From contig NW_020290002.1 in assembly GCF_003144195.1 (NCBI RefSeq), positions 372,001 to 436,000 of the forward strand: 64,000 nt of DNA. Direction: 5' to 3'. This document shows positions 37,179 to 48,696 of the stretch, piece after piece; the first letter of the stretch is position 1; each line of letters starts with the position of its first letter. The stretch is from Ceraceosorus guamensis. Lineage: Eukaryota > Basidiomycota > Exobasidiomycetes > Ceraceosorales > Ceraceosoraceae. The notes under the pieces are model-generated. The model was given only the letters and a program-made list of their open reading frames with translations. It did not search any database and was not told the origin of the DNA. Both the position numbers and the translations under genes were made by a program.

Positions 37179-38167
37179 TGCTCACAGCTCGTGTAGTCCT
37201 CAAGTCGCCGTATTGATCGAGCTGTCGGGACGCGCCTCAGACAACGCAACGCAATAACGTTCTAAGGGCCAGCCATGCAGCACAACCAGAGTCGTCTGGC
37301 GCCTCGTTGCTGTTGCCTTTGCTGCTGGGTTTGATGGCAATCCGCGCGTAACTCCGCTGTCGCTTAGCTGCAGCAGTAGTTGCTGATGCGTTTGAAACCG
37401 CATGCACCACGCTGCATGTCGCTGCAGGGCTTGCGTGTTCCTGCTGCTTGACGGGTAGCATCGCGCCTACCTTGTGCTTGGAAGTGCATTCGTGGTTCTT
37501 GCTCTTTCCCTCGCCCTCTCCCTCTCCCTCCCCACACCCGGGGACGTCGCTCTTCCATGACCGAAAGGTTCGCAGCAAGCTCGGGTGACCTCATGGTAGG
37601 ATACTGACAGTAGCGACAGAATTCTTTGCTAGCTCCTAGTGAACGTCGTCTAACGTCGCAGATCGAGCTCCGACCCGGCAGCACGTCGCTCGCTCGATTT
37701 GTGATTGTGGCTTTGATAAAACGAGTCACGGCGTGCCCAGCTTTGCCGGCCCGATGCTGCCGTCATGTGAACGCAGCTGAGCCGCACCTTTGTGAAGGCG
37801 AAAGCAACCCCGGATTGCTCGTGCAATCAAGCAATTTTGCCGTCCAAAGCGCAACAACCGAGGTCATCTGTAAAAAGTACATAAAGCGCTCGGATCCCCT
37901 GCCCCCCGGCAATCCTCTTGCTCAACGTCCTCTTTTCCAGCCCAAGCTCAAAGATTCGCCCTGCTCATCCACCACACCTCCGTGGAGATTGTCAAAACAT
38001 TTCCAGCACGCAACACTCACTCATCTACGTCTCCCACGGCGCCACTGTCTTTTTGCGCTCCTCTTCTCCCAATTCTTGTGCACAAGCACTCGTGACGCGC
38101 ATCTCCCTTTGCTTGACCTGTCCCTCTTGTGGCTAGTACTGCAACTTCATTCCGGTCCTGGATCACC

Positions 38168-39245
38168 ATGACGTACACCCCTGTGTGGGATTTTGGCGCC
38201 AAGGCGATCCCCGCCATCTTCCCAAGCTTCATTGGGGTAAGTTTCGCAACGCTTCTTGGACAAGTTGCTCGCTGCTCAGCCTGCATGTTGCTGACGCTCG
38301 CTTCTCGACACTTGTCAGAAAAACCAGGCACTCGTCCGCTGGACACCCGGAGTCACGCCATGGAGCACCCCAATTCCCGTGGCAGCTACCCTTTTGGGCT
38401 ATTTAGCCCTCATTCATAGCGGAAGAGCACTCCAAAAGCGCAAGATCCTTCCAGTCTTCTCGCTCAAATGGCCCTTCGTACTTCACAACATCGCCCTCAG
38501 CCTTTCCTCGGGACTGCTCTTTGCCGCCTACCTGGAAGAAATCGTTCCCTTCTGGTACAAGAACGGGCTCTATGGCGCCATGTGCTTCGCCGAGAGCTGG
38601 TCGCCGAGAATGGAGACGCTGTACATCATCAACTACATGTTCAAGTATATTGAGCTGATCGACACTTGCTTTATGATGCTCAAGGGAAAGCCCATGCCTT
38701 TCCTGCACGTGTACCACCACTTCGCTACCGCTCTGCTCTGCTTCTCGCAATTGGTCGGCAAATCCAGCGTGTCTTGGGTGGTGATCACGCTCAACCTCTT
38801 CGTCCACCTCATCATGTACGCCTACTACGCAATGGCGACGCTGCGCATCCCTTGCCCCTTCAAGCGATACATTACCACCATGCAGATCGTTCAATTCGTC
38901 ATAGATCTCGCCGCCATCTACACGGCTTCCGCCAACCACTTCAACGGATACTTCAACCTCGGAATACCTGGCTTGTCCGACTGCGCCTCTTCGCCTCAGG
39001 CAGCCTCGTCAGGTCTCGTCATCCTGACCAGCTACCTGTTCCTCTTCATTCGCTTCTACCAAAAGACGTACAAGAGCAAGAGCAAGGCGGAGCGCGCTTC
39101 CAGCGGATCGAGCGGAGAGAAGCAGCCCCTCTTGGCCAAGGCAGTGACCTCCGCGCAAGTCGCTGCTACTCGCACGGCTCTGCCACATTCCCAGCGCGCA
39201 GAACTCGGACTTCCCTCGACTCCCCAGCTTGAGCGTGGAGAGTGA
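38168..39245 (+). CDS. ELO: ELO-family fatty acid elongase (3-ketoacyl-CoA synthase)
   Basis: Two exons, 38168-38236 and 38319-39245, giving 331 residues. It catalyses the condensing step of very-long-chain fatty acid synthesis in the ER membrane. Diagnostic motifs are KYIELIDTCFMMLKGKP (132-148), the catalytic HVYHH box (153-157), NLFVHLIMYAYYA and the TMQIVQFVIDL segment, set among about seven hydrophobic helices. The C-terminus YKSKSKAERASSGSSGE is basic and Ser-rich. The start sits in CACCATGA. The family in fungi includes Elo1/2/3; chain-length class cannot be fixed by eye. Its promoter would lie in the gene-poor region to the left, and it converges on the 1456-residue gene. Confidence 0.95.
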
Positions 39246-39636
39246 CCGGCCTTGGACTAGCTTCGCGCTTCCGGACAATGCACGTAACCTACTTACAAGA
39301 TCGAGCGCCTGTATCACTCACTGCCTTCCGATCTGCATACCTCATCTTCCGCAGTCGCTGTTAGCTCGTCTGTCTCGCTAGGTTGCACTCCCTGAAATTG
39401 ACATAGAAAGTCTACAAGTTTGAAGAGTCTTGAATCAACATCTTGGAAGTCAAGTGTAGCTCAGCGAGGGTTATGTCACGTGACCAATATGATCAAGCAA
39501 ACACTGGAAAGCCAAGATTCACGTGATTGAAATTGATTAGACCGACTGCGGAGCTGATCAAGGTATCGATGTCGAGTGTGGCAGCGTGTCTGCTACCGCG
39601 GGAGATTCGTCCTGCTCGAATGGTTGGCGGAGCTCT
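39246..39636. other. Convergent spacer
   Basis: About 390 bases between the ELO gene and the large disordered-protein gene. A longer alternative reading frame of the latter extends down to 39558. Nothing else recognised. Confidence 0.45.
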
Positions 39637-42600
39637 TCAGAGATCGTCGTCAAAGATAAGCTTGACAATTTTGACTCGCGTCTTTCGCAGGCGAGGAGAG
39701 ATTGGGGCTTCAGTCTCAGCCACATTACCGTTGTCGTCGAGAGTGTAAGACTGAAAGCGACGCCCGCAAAGGCAAAAAGCAGCACCATGCGTTGAGCGAT
39801 GCGATTCCAGGTATTTTTCTGCACATGGGCAGCTGGACTCACCTTGGCGGACAGAGACGAGCGAGGTTTGCATCCCCTTCGAGTCCCAGTAGCTGGACGC
39901 TGCTCGACCTCCGCAATCCTCTCAGCTGGAGCCTCGCTGGGTCCAACGAACAAAGACTTGTGCCACTTGACCACCTTCTTCTGCGGTCCATGCGTGATGA
40001 ATTGTGGTCGAGTCGGGGTATGGAAGCTCTCCTCGTCTCCGGCACCTTGCACGTGCTTTCCAAGCGGCGCCGAAGCATCTTGCTCGGCTTGCCCGTCATC
40101 GGCCCCATCGCTCGTCCTCTTGCGCGCTCGCCTTTCTCTAGCTTCATCAGCCTCAGCTTTGTCCAATTTATCAGCGCCAGGAGTCTTGCGAATTTTGGCT
40201 GAAGGGCTTGGCGGTCGAGGGCCATCCATCCGGATTGGCACAATGTCCAGCTTCGTCAGGTACTTCTCGTTTCGGCGCGTATTGTGCTTGGTCAAGGCAA
40301 GCATCTCGGCATTCGAGAGCGGGACACTTGGCCAGGAATCGCTTGCCATGAAAGCCTTGGTACTGAGTGCAGAAGCCGCGGCACTTGATCCGCCCAACGA
40401 CTGCTTCGAGATCTCGCTCAGATTTTGACTGCCATGCTTTGCAGCCCTGGGTCGCAGCGACTTTCCAGTATCACTGCTACCAATGATGCCGTCGCTGCTT
40501 GGCGCGCCATCTCCCATTAGGGTAGCACGTTTGGCAGCCTTCATGGGCGATATGTTCGCAAAGCCTGCCCGATGAAGACCGAAAGTATCGTCTGTGGCCG
40601 TTGCTTGTGCCGGCCCAAACGGTGTGCGACCCTGGCGGGTTGCGGCGAGCGCGTCGACGTAGCCCGCTCCTTCCTCGTCTGTTGCTGAACGGACAGAGGA
40701 ACCACGTGTGGGACTCGCGAGCCCTTGAAAGCCGAAGCGAGCAGCACCAGGAGCTGGCGCACTCCTACTAGGCGAAGCCGGAGTAGGTGTGGGCACAGGG
40801 GAGGAAACCACCTGTGGTGCGTGTGACGGAGTGTGCGCATTCGTCGGGACGCTCGCAGGCGCTCGAGTCGCTTCCGTAGAACCGGCCGGTACTCTCCTTG
40901 CTCGCCCTTGCGCGGTAGAAGTGAGCAGGCCCGGAGGCTCGGTCGGGCCAACGCTCGATGTAGTTGTGGTGCCGCGCTCTGGGGATGAGGCAGCATCAGG
41001 TGGGGTCGACTCTGCGGAAGCAGGCTCGTCGCGTCGTACGACCGAAGGAGCTAGACGTGCGTCTCTAATCACGACAGGCCCGGTTCTAGCTGCCAGAGGC
41101 GAAGCTATCTTTGGCCTGCTCACGTCTTCGACCGCCCTGGCAGTCGCTTCAGTAGGTGGTGCCTCTGCTTGCTTCAGCGACGCAGGCGCCCTCGCAAGCC
41201 TTGCATCTCGGATTATTGGAGCTCTGCTACCAGCGCGTGTGACCGTGGCACGAAGGGGTGATGAGCTTGCATTCACAGCAGAGCGTGAGCCCGGGACTGT
41301 TTTGTGTGCTTGCGAGCTACGGATCGGGGAGCTTGAAGGCACTAGCACTCCTTTCGCTGCGCGCGCTACAGGTCTTACAGGACGACTTGCGACACTGCTA
41401 GCTAGTGTAGCACTCGATGAGACTTTCGCTTCGGCTCTGCTCTCCGCCCTCGAGATGCCGACCCTTGAGTCGCTTCGACTGCTGTTGTTGCTGGCTACCG
41501 ACTCTGAGCGAATCGGACCAGCCTTCGTACATCCGGTTCGATCTTCTGCTTTGAGCAGCTCCGACCCGGCAGTCGTCGTTCGCACCTTGCTCTCGGCGAT
41601 TCGTGACGGCCTCTGAGATGAAGTGCTAGGAGCTTTAGAAATTGATTTTGGAGCGCCAGTGACTGGTCTTACACTCTTGAGCTTCGTCTCAGCGGCAAGC
41701 GGTCGAGCGGGATTCGGACGTTCGGCAGGCCGTTTTGCTAGGGAGAGTTCCTTTCCATCAGAAGCGTTCTCGAGTGCAACCCCCTTGGGTTTTGGCTGAG
41801 GAATCGCAGAACCCTGGTTTTTTGAGGGTCCCTGCGAAGCGCCCAAGGAGGCTGGTTTGGGCAATCTAGAAGACGCACCGGCTCGAGAGGTAACTCCAGC
41901 GACCCCTTTCACGCTCGCGGCGAGTCCAACAGCGGACTTCGAGGTCGCTTGATCCGCTGTGGTACCCCGTGCACCTTTTCCTGTCTCGATCTGCAATCCC
42001 TGTCTCTCGCCACTACTAGCTGCGCGTCTTTCTTGTTGCAGTCTGGCAGACGGTCCATTGAGACGCGTTACGACACCTCTTGGTTGGGAACCGCCCCTTG
42101 TAGAGCGCTGTGTGCCAGTCCTGGGCAGTAGAGTCGCTTCTTTCGCTTGAGGCACGGGCACAGAAGTCACAGAGGCATCAGGCTCGTCAGACGAACGTTG
42201 CGGCTGCGTACCCAGATCGTCGGGAGCGACCGCTTCTGCGCCGCGGCTCCTATTGTCTGGCTTGGATGGACTTTCCCTGCTACCACTCATCTCGCGTGCT
42301 CGTTGCAAGACTTTGAGCGGCTTCCTGGGACTACCATCGCCCAGCACCCACGGAGAAGGCAGAGCAGCGGCTTGCTGAACCTTTGTTGGGCTCGAAGTCG
42401 TGGCGTCTGCCCACATGCTGAGGGCGTCGGCAACGCTGATGGCTTTGGAGACAGCGGTCTTGTTTGGAGACCGTTCTTCTGATGGCAGGCCTTGCGCATG
42501 TGCGGTCGCAGGGTCCACCTTTGGCTTCGATGGACGCGCTTCTTGCGGAGAGCTTGCAAGCCTAGTCTGCTTCAATGGACTCCCTCCGTGCGGCATGACG

Positions 42601-44099
42601 AGTCGCTCCGCTCTGTCTCTGCGCTCCCAAGGGCTGCCACGGCGCGGACTTAGGTCTTCCGTGCCCTGTTGTTCCAGCGCTAGCGCCCTCGTGAGCGCAA
42701 AGGGGCTTTCTGATGTATCCTGGTCCACCTCGGCTCTCAGGCCTCTGAGCAAGCTGTTGTCGCTGTTGGGGTCGACAGCAGCGCGCGCAAGTCCCGGGCT
42801 TCCGAAGCTGAACGAGCCGGATGCGTCAGCAAGAGCTTCCAGCGTGCAGGGCACTCTTCTGAGCCTCGGCTCCACGCGCATTTGGTCGAGCTCATTAGCG
42901 ACCTGCGGCCCAGACTTTGCCTCGCTGTCGCCAGGAAGCACAACGCTTGCATCAAGGTTCAGGAAAGCGCCTGCATCGAATGTGAGGTCTCCCTGCCCAA
43001 GCTGCGCCGCTTGACCATCAGGATCAGCTTGATTGTCACGCTGCAGAGCCAAGCGCATCGCTTCAAACGCTGCGGGCAGGTCAAGAAGGTCAGAGCTCTT
43101 AAGGCCAGCTTCCGCGCGCGCGGGGCTCAGTGAGCTGTCATCTGCTGCTGCAATCATGCGATAGGTCAGGTCGGATGTGACGTCAGCATCGAATGCCGCC
43201 TCCGCTGACCTGAAAGCGAGATCGAGGTGCGATGCAGGACCAAGAGGTGGTGAGTCGGTCGCTGAAGCATCGTCAAGAGATGCGGTCGTCTCGCTCTCCG
43301 AAAGTGCCGTCGGGTGCTGCTCAGCCTGCTGCTCTGCTTCTGTCGCCGAAGATGAACAGTCATCCGCAACGGCAGCGCGACTCGATGCCGCACCTTCAAG
43401 CGGCTCCCTTTCCGGGGCATCTGCCGCATCCACGGGGCTGACCTCCGATCCCTCTCCGTTCAGCGTACTTGGCAGGCTCTCTGTGCTGCTGGTCGCGTAC
43501 GTGTGGGCAGCAGGTCTGACCGGCGTAGCGTCGCGCAGATGGCCAGGTCCAACGCTTCTCCTGCGAGCCAGATCCAGACTGTCTCGCCTCAGCAGCTTGC
43601 GCTCTCTCAATCTGGTCGACATCCTCCTCTGAGGCGATCGCGTCCGAGACGGCGTCTTTTCCTCCTTCTCCTCTTCTGCGCGGTAAGCTGAGCTGGACGC
43701 CTGATCTGATGCCTGACAGGAAGAGAATTCCCGATCTGCGCTATCCGCCTCCTCCTCCTCGTCCTCCTCGTCCTTCTCGTCCTTCTCGTCGTCCTCGTCG
43801 GAGTCTGAAGGTGGCTCCGAGAGCGAAGACTCTTCATCGACGTTGTCAGAAAGTACGCTGTGGGAACCTGCTGCGTTCAGAGAATTGGCCTCGGCAAGAC
43901 GCAAGCTGGACGCCTTGTCGTCAAGCATCGCGGTCGTGGTGTCAAGAAACGAGTCATCGTACTTGGCGGGCGTGAATGGGTGGAGTGAGAGCGTACGAGC
44001 AGCATCCAACTCCGCATCGACGCTGTGTTGCGGTGACGAAGTGCTGGAGAGCAGCAATGAAGCGCTGCTGCTCTCTCCAGCACGCAAATCACCTGCCAT
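39637..44099 (-). CDS. Large Ser/Ala-rich, mostly disordered protein of unknown function
   Basis: Two exons, 44099-39843 and 39750-39637, giving 1456 residues. Joining across the GTGAGT...TTTCAG intron gives a C-terminus ISPRLRKTRVKIVKLIFDDDL that looks conserved, unlike the hydrophobic tail of the read-through frame. Near the N-terminus is an acidic run (DSDEDDEKDEKDEEDEEEE, residues about 97-115), followed by basic RMSTRLRERKLLRRDS. The middle is rich in Ser/Pro/Arg/Ala with many SP sites and a repeated ...PIIRDARLA/VVIRDARLA motif. Near the C-terminus, MLALTKHNTRRNEKYLTKL followed by RPPSPSAKIRK is the most structured-looking block. Candidates are cytoskeletal, chromatin or cell-cycle scaffold proteins, but I do not recognise it. 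ATG 44099 (AGCATGGCA) is preferred; ATG 44240 is the alternative. Confidence 0.72.
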
Positions 44100-45197
44100 G
44101 CTGATTGCTCTGAGGTGTCGAGGGCATGTAACAGAAGTAACGGCGTATGCGGAAGGTTGCGCCGCGGAAAGGTGATCGTTGTTGTGAGCTCGGGTATACG
44201 TGTGCTTAGTGAGGAGTAGGCGATTGACCGACGTGTCCATGTCAGACGACTTCGACCTCGATGAGCCATGCAATAAAAGGTGTTGGCATGGAAAGCCCTC
44301 GATCGATCAACCCAGTCGCGCGCGCACGCGGGTGTCGAAGATGAGCTTCCGATGGGTTCTTGCTTGCTCGATACTGCTTCGTACAGCGCGAGTCTATAGG
44401 AGTCAGAGTCAGAGCGCAATTCGTGATTTAATTGCTGCTTGCCTCCCTCATTGGAAACCAACCCAACATAACGCATGCACGCGCCCTGCTCCGTCGCGGC
44501 GCGGGCGCGAGCATCCACGATCTGAAACCAACTGCGCGCGCACGCGGACCGCCTGCCTGCATCATTTCGCTTGAATCACACGCGTGCAAGCACGCGTCTG
44601 TTTTCAAGTCACGTGATTATGGTATGGCGTTTCGGACCTGATCCGTGGCGTCCGCGGATGCTTGCCATGGCGGTGTGAGTAGGGGCTGGGTATGGCGGTA
44701 TGCGCGTGCGCGCGCGCCAACAAGTGCGGGGTAAGGTGGATGCCCCGGCGGTGTGTCAGATGGAAGCTATAATTGTGAATGATGGCTATAATGGGTGGGC
44801 GGCAGCATGTATGCTGTGGTGCGGTAGCCAGCACTTCACAGCGCAAGTCACTCCACTTCGTCTCTGAATCAAAAGCTTGGCTGGTCATAGCCATCGTGTC
44901 GCAATGTCTGGCTTTCGCAATGCACGCCCGGTCACCCAACCGTGCACCAGCAGTGCAGCAAATCAGGTGTGGATGCGATATGTTGGCGATGGTGATCATC
45001 TACGAGTCCATCATTCACGCTACTGCCGCGCTCGATACAGCACATCGGCACTTGTATGACTCTTCCATGGCGCATATGTAAGCTGTGAGTGCTGCTGCTG
45101 CTGCTGCTGCTCGCTGCGCCCAGCTTGCCTCCTGTCACTTCGCTCGAGCAACAGTCTGTGCCGATCTCGACTTGCTCGCTGCGCCATCGGCGACATC
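44100..45197. other. Divergent promoter region
   Basis: About 1.1 kb between the large disordered-protein gene and the acyl-CoA synthetase. It holds copies of the ATTCGTGATT motif (about 44420-44429) and a CTG tract (about 45090-45112). No gene seen. Confidence 0.5.
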
Positions 45198-48100
45198 ATG
45201 TCCTTGCGCACAAAGAGCTGGAGCTGGATGCAGGCTTGTGCTGCACTCCGTTCTCGGCAGCCCTGCGATGCGCTCCTGACCGTCAAGCAGCACGAATGTG
45301 ACCCATTGCGCGCACCTTTAAGGCGGCAAGGAGCGCCGTGGACCGTCTGTCGCTTCCTGGCAGCGAAGAGCGGCAGCCGCTTGGCCTCCTGCTCTCCTCA
45401 CCCAACTCTGCGACATTCACAGACAGACCAGCTGCTCTCGCGCGTAGCCGGATCGACAAGTACACCGCTCATACAGGATCAGAGCCTGTCGCAATGGTGG
45501 CGCGCCCTCGTCCACAAGCATGCTGAGCAACCAGCACTGATCAGCGCGCACGAGCCAGCAGACGCTCACGAACGCGCACCGTCAAAGAAACTACCTGGGG
45601 ATGAAGACTGCCTTCGCTGGACATTCCGCGAGCTCGACACGCACGTACGCAGGCTTGCTTCGGGACTGCTTCGCATGGGCATCAAACGGGGCGACCGAGT
45701 CGCAGTGCTGATGATGTGCGTGTCGCCTCGCCTCGCCTTTCATCGGCTGCTGGCGCTGATCGAGGAGTCATGGTGTCGAGGCGAAGCACGCTGCTGATGA
45801 TCCAGCACTCGGCGCCGTTTCCGTCTCCGCTCGCATCTACAGGAACTGCTCTGCCATGGCAGCGCTCCAGCTCGCGACAGCATACGTGCACGCTCCCTTG
45901 GTTACACTGAACCCCTCCTACTCTCCCCTACAGCTACGGAAAGCGCTCAATCACGTAAAGGCTAAAGCGCTCTTCATCATTCCATGCTTGCGCGACTCTG
46001 ATTACATCAAGCATCTGCGCTCCATCTTGCCCACTCTGCGTGAAGCAGCAAAAGGCGCGCCGATTTTGCGTGATGATCAGGTGCCCACGCTACAGCATGT
46101 GGTGCTGTTCGACAACATCACCGCCAGACCCGACGGCTGGCCCAACCTCAGCGCTTACTGCGCCGCCGGCGGCGACTTTGCTGGTGCTCTCGATCAGCTC
46201 CACGGCTGGGCCATCGACTACCGAGACGTGCTGGACCAAGGCCCGCAGATTGCGCCTCAGGAGATTGCAGACTCACCCAACGCCGCAATCAATCTGCAGC
46301 TCACTTCCGGCACGACCGGTGTAAGTTTGCACGCTGTTGACGTGGACATGCATTGAGCCGAGACGCTGATGGTGGTTCTTTATCGCAGGATCCCAAAGCG
46401 GTGGTGCTGAATTCTATCAATCTGATCAACAACGCTACCGTCCTGGGCAACATCATGGAGCTGACACCGAACGACCTGCTAGCGAACATACGTGGGTCCC
46501 TGTTGGGCACGTCGAGCGTGAGCGTTATTGGCGTGAGTCTCATGGCTGCCCTCCTCCCTCCCTTTAGCCCCGCTGTTTCACTGCTTGTGAGCCTGTCGAA
46601 TGGACCTCTTGCGGCGTGTAATTGTTCAAATTGACACCTTCGTGGATCCCTTGAACCCCTGCAGCGGCCTGACTCTTGGCAATCTCGCGGCGTGGTCGCG
46701 AGGAGCAGGCGTTTTGTACGCTTCTGAAGGCTTCAGCCCTGCTCGGGCCCTGCGAAGCGCAGCCCGAGAGAATGCCACTGCGATCCACGGTGTGCCGAGC
46801 CATTTCGTGTCGGAGCTCGAGCTGCTACGACTTGCCAAACAGGCGTCTGTGATGTCAGAGAGTGAGCGGGCGAAGGTGTGCAGCAGCCTGCGAAAGGACG
46901 GAGTGCGCGACGGCGAAGTGTGGTCCTTTGGCAGCCTCAGGACTGGCTTCATGAGCGGCTCTACCATTCCAGTCGAGCTGATGAGGTCGTGCATCGAGGA
47001 GCTTGGTGCGGACAGTGAGTGTCACACGTCGTATCGACGACCTGCAAAGCGCTGAGATTGAAGCTTGCTTGCTCTCCCTGCCTTCAACAGAACTGACAGT
47101 GGTGAGCCGGGTCAAGGCGATGGGAACGCTGAGTTCTGAGCTGACTATTGCGGCCTTTTGTCAAGGTGTATGGAATGACAGAGGTGAGCCGCGCCGAGTG
47201 GGTCGCAATGCCGCTTTGCTGGCAGTCGGACTGATATGCGAGCCTCTGTAGACTTCTCCCGTATCTTTTGGCGCTAGTGAGCCCCAGTCCATCTGCTTTC
47301 CGCGCGTGATCCCGTGCTGTGAAAGGAGCTGAAGCTCTTTCGCTTGCATGGCGCATCGCTCTCAGGCATCCATGACTCAGTGGAGCGCCGCTGCACAACG
47401 GTCGGGCAGATCGTAGACCACGCACATGCGAAGATTGTGGCGGGGGACGACGTTACGGGATCGCCGGTTCCAGTAGGACAGGCTGGCGAGCTTGTGAGTC
47501 TCTCCTATGCTTAGCGAGTCGAAGCGGACACAGCTGAACACCTGCTTGCCTTACGGCGAGGGCTTGCTTGCGCAGTGGATTGGCGGCTACTTGGTCATGT
47601 CGGAATATTTCGAAGATGAAGAGAAGACCGCAGAAGCTATCGTCGAGCAAGAAGGCATTCGCTGGATCAAGACGGGTGATGTCGCGGTCATGGACGGTGA
47701 AGGCTACGTCCAGATCTGCGGTCGCGTCAAGGATGTCATCATTCGTGGGGGAGAGAATGTGCGTGCACAGAGACGGCAATTGCATGCACAACTTGCGTTC
47801 GTCTGCCGCAAACTCACACAATTCCTCTCATCTCCCTCTCTCTCATTTTCCAGCTCTTTCCGCCGGTCATTGAGAAGTGAGAGAATGGCAGGCTCGTAAG
47901 TCGCCTTTTCGGAAAGATGTGCTGATGAGGATGATGCGCGCGTATGCTGCACAGCTGCATCAACCAGCTCGGCGGCATCGCTGCCAGCGCCGTAGTGGCA
48001 GTGCCGCACGAACGACTGGGCGAGGTCGTGGGAGTTTTTGTCCAGATTTCTACAGATCGTGGCGACGCACGACGGCCATCCGCTCTGCAAATCAGAGAGC

Positions 48101-48473
48101 ATGTGAGTCAAGTGCAATCTTGAGTGCGCGAGTCCGGGCACTTCAGGCTGCAGATTGCGCCGCAAGGCTGAAACGGGTGCGATCCATTCCCGCCTTCAGG
48201 TCAAGACGGAAATTTCAGGTCAAGCTGCACCTCAGTGGGTCTGGTCTGTTGAGGAAGGCGGCGTCGGCGCCATGCCCACGACCGCATCCGGGAAAGTGCA
48301 AAAGGTGGGCGCATTCTCTGCCGCGCGCGAACCCAGTCGCCCAACTTTTGCTCACGATCCAGCTTCGCTCTTCCCAGGTCATCCTCCGCCAGTGGGCATC
48401 GGAGTTATCAGCGAAAGGCGAAGGCGCGGTAGTTTCGAGGAAGGGAGAGTTGGCACACAACTCAGTCGAATAG
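45198..48473 (+). CDS. Acyl-CoA synthetase (AMP-forming, ACSF2-like)
   Basis: Modelled as 14 exons: 45198-45715, 45843-46320, 46389-46491, 46568-46586, 46665-47014, 47091-47101, 47166-47183, 47252-47276, 47366-47493, 47576-47758, 47854-47876, 47955-48102, 48200-48304 and 48378-48473 (734 residues). It activates a carboxylic acid to acyl-CoA via an acyl-adenylate. Motifs in order: FRELDTHVRRLASGL, the P-loop LTSGTTGDPK split by intron 2, IPPLFHCFGL partly on a 19-base exon, VYGMTETSPVSF over 11-, 18- and 25-base exons, TGDVAVMDGEGYVQICGRVKD, IIRGGEN-LFPPVIE, and PTTASGKVQK with the catalytic Lys. The order matches ACSF2/medium-chain synthetases. The N-terminal 80 residues are Arg-rich and may be a mitochondrial presequence, but the true start is uncertain. 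Frame is preserved over all 13 introns. Confidence 0.87.
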
Positions 48474-48696
48474 TCACACGTTTTGTTTGAGAAGACGAAG
48501 ATGAAATTCGAAGCACAATGAGTGGGAATAATCAGAAGTCAGTGGAAGATGGTCAGATCGCGTGATGGGTAGTCGATGTGGTGATAGGTGTGAGACACTG
48601 TGAATGGAACTGGAAGAGAAAACGAGGGTCCGTCGTTAGAGTGTGCTGAGTTGCCTCAGGCTTTGCGAAGGGTCGACGCGAATCGATGGTGCCCGT

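Larger units (their letters stand above)
31735..38167. other. 6.4 kb gene-poor region
   Basis: The longest stretch without a gene I can support. Open frames are under 270 codons, lack domains and show no intron logic. It holds two long poly-G runs (36425-36450 and 37156-37178), a CCCTCT-rich pyrimidine tract (about 37505-37530) and many copies of AATCACGAAT/ATTCGTGATT (for example about 32803, 33379, 35962 and 36944). It may contain a lineage-specific or noncoding gene that cannot be seen by eye. Confidence 0.5.

Noticed and set aside
40789-43632. Several plus-strand frames of 150-275 codons
   Set aside because: Antisense of the 1456-residue gene; no independent domain or start context.
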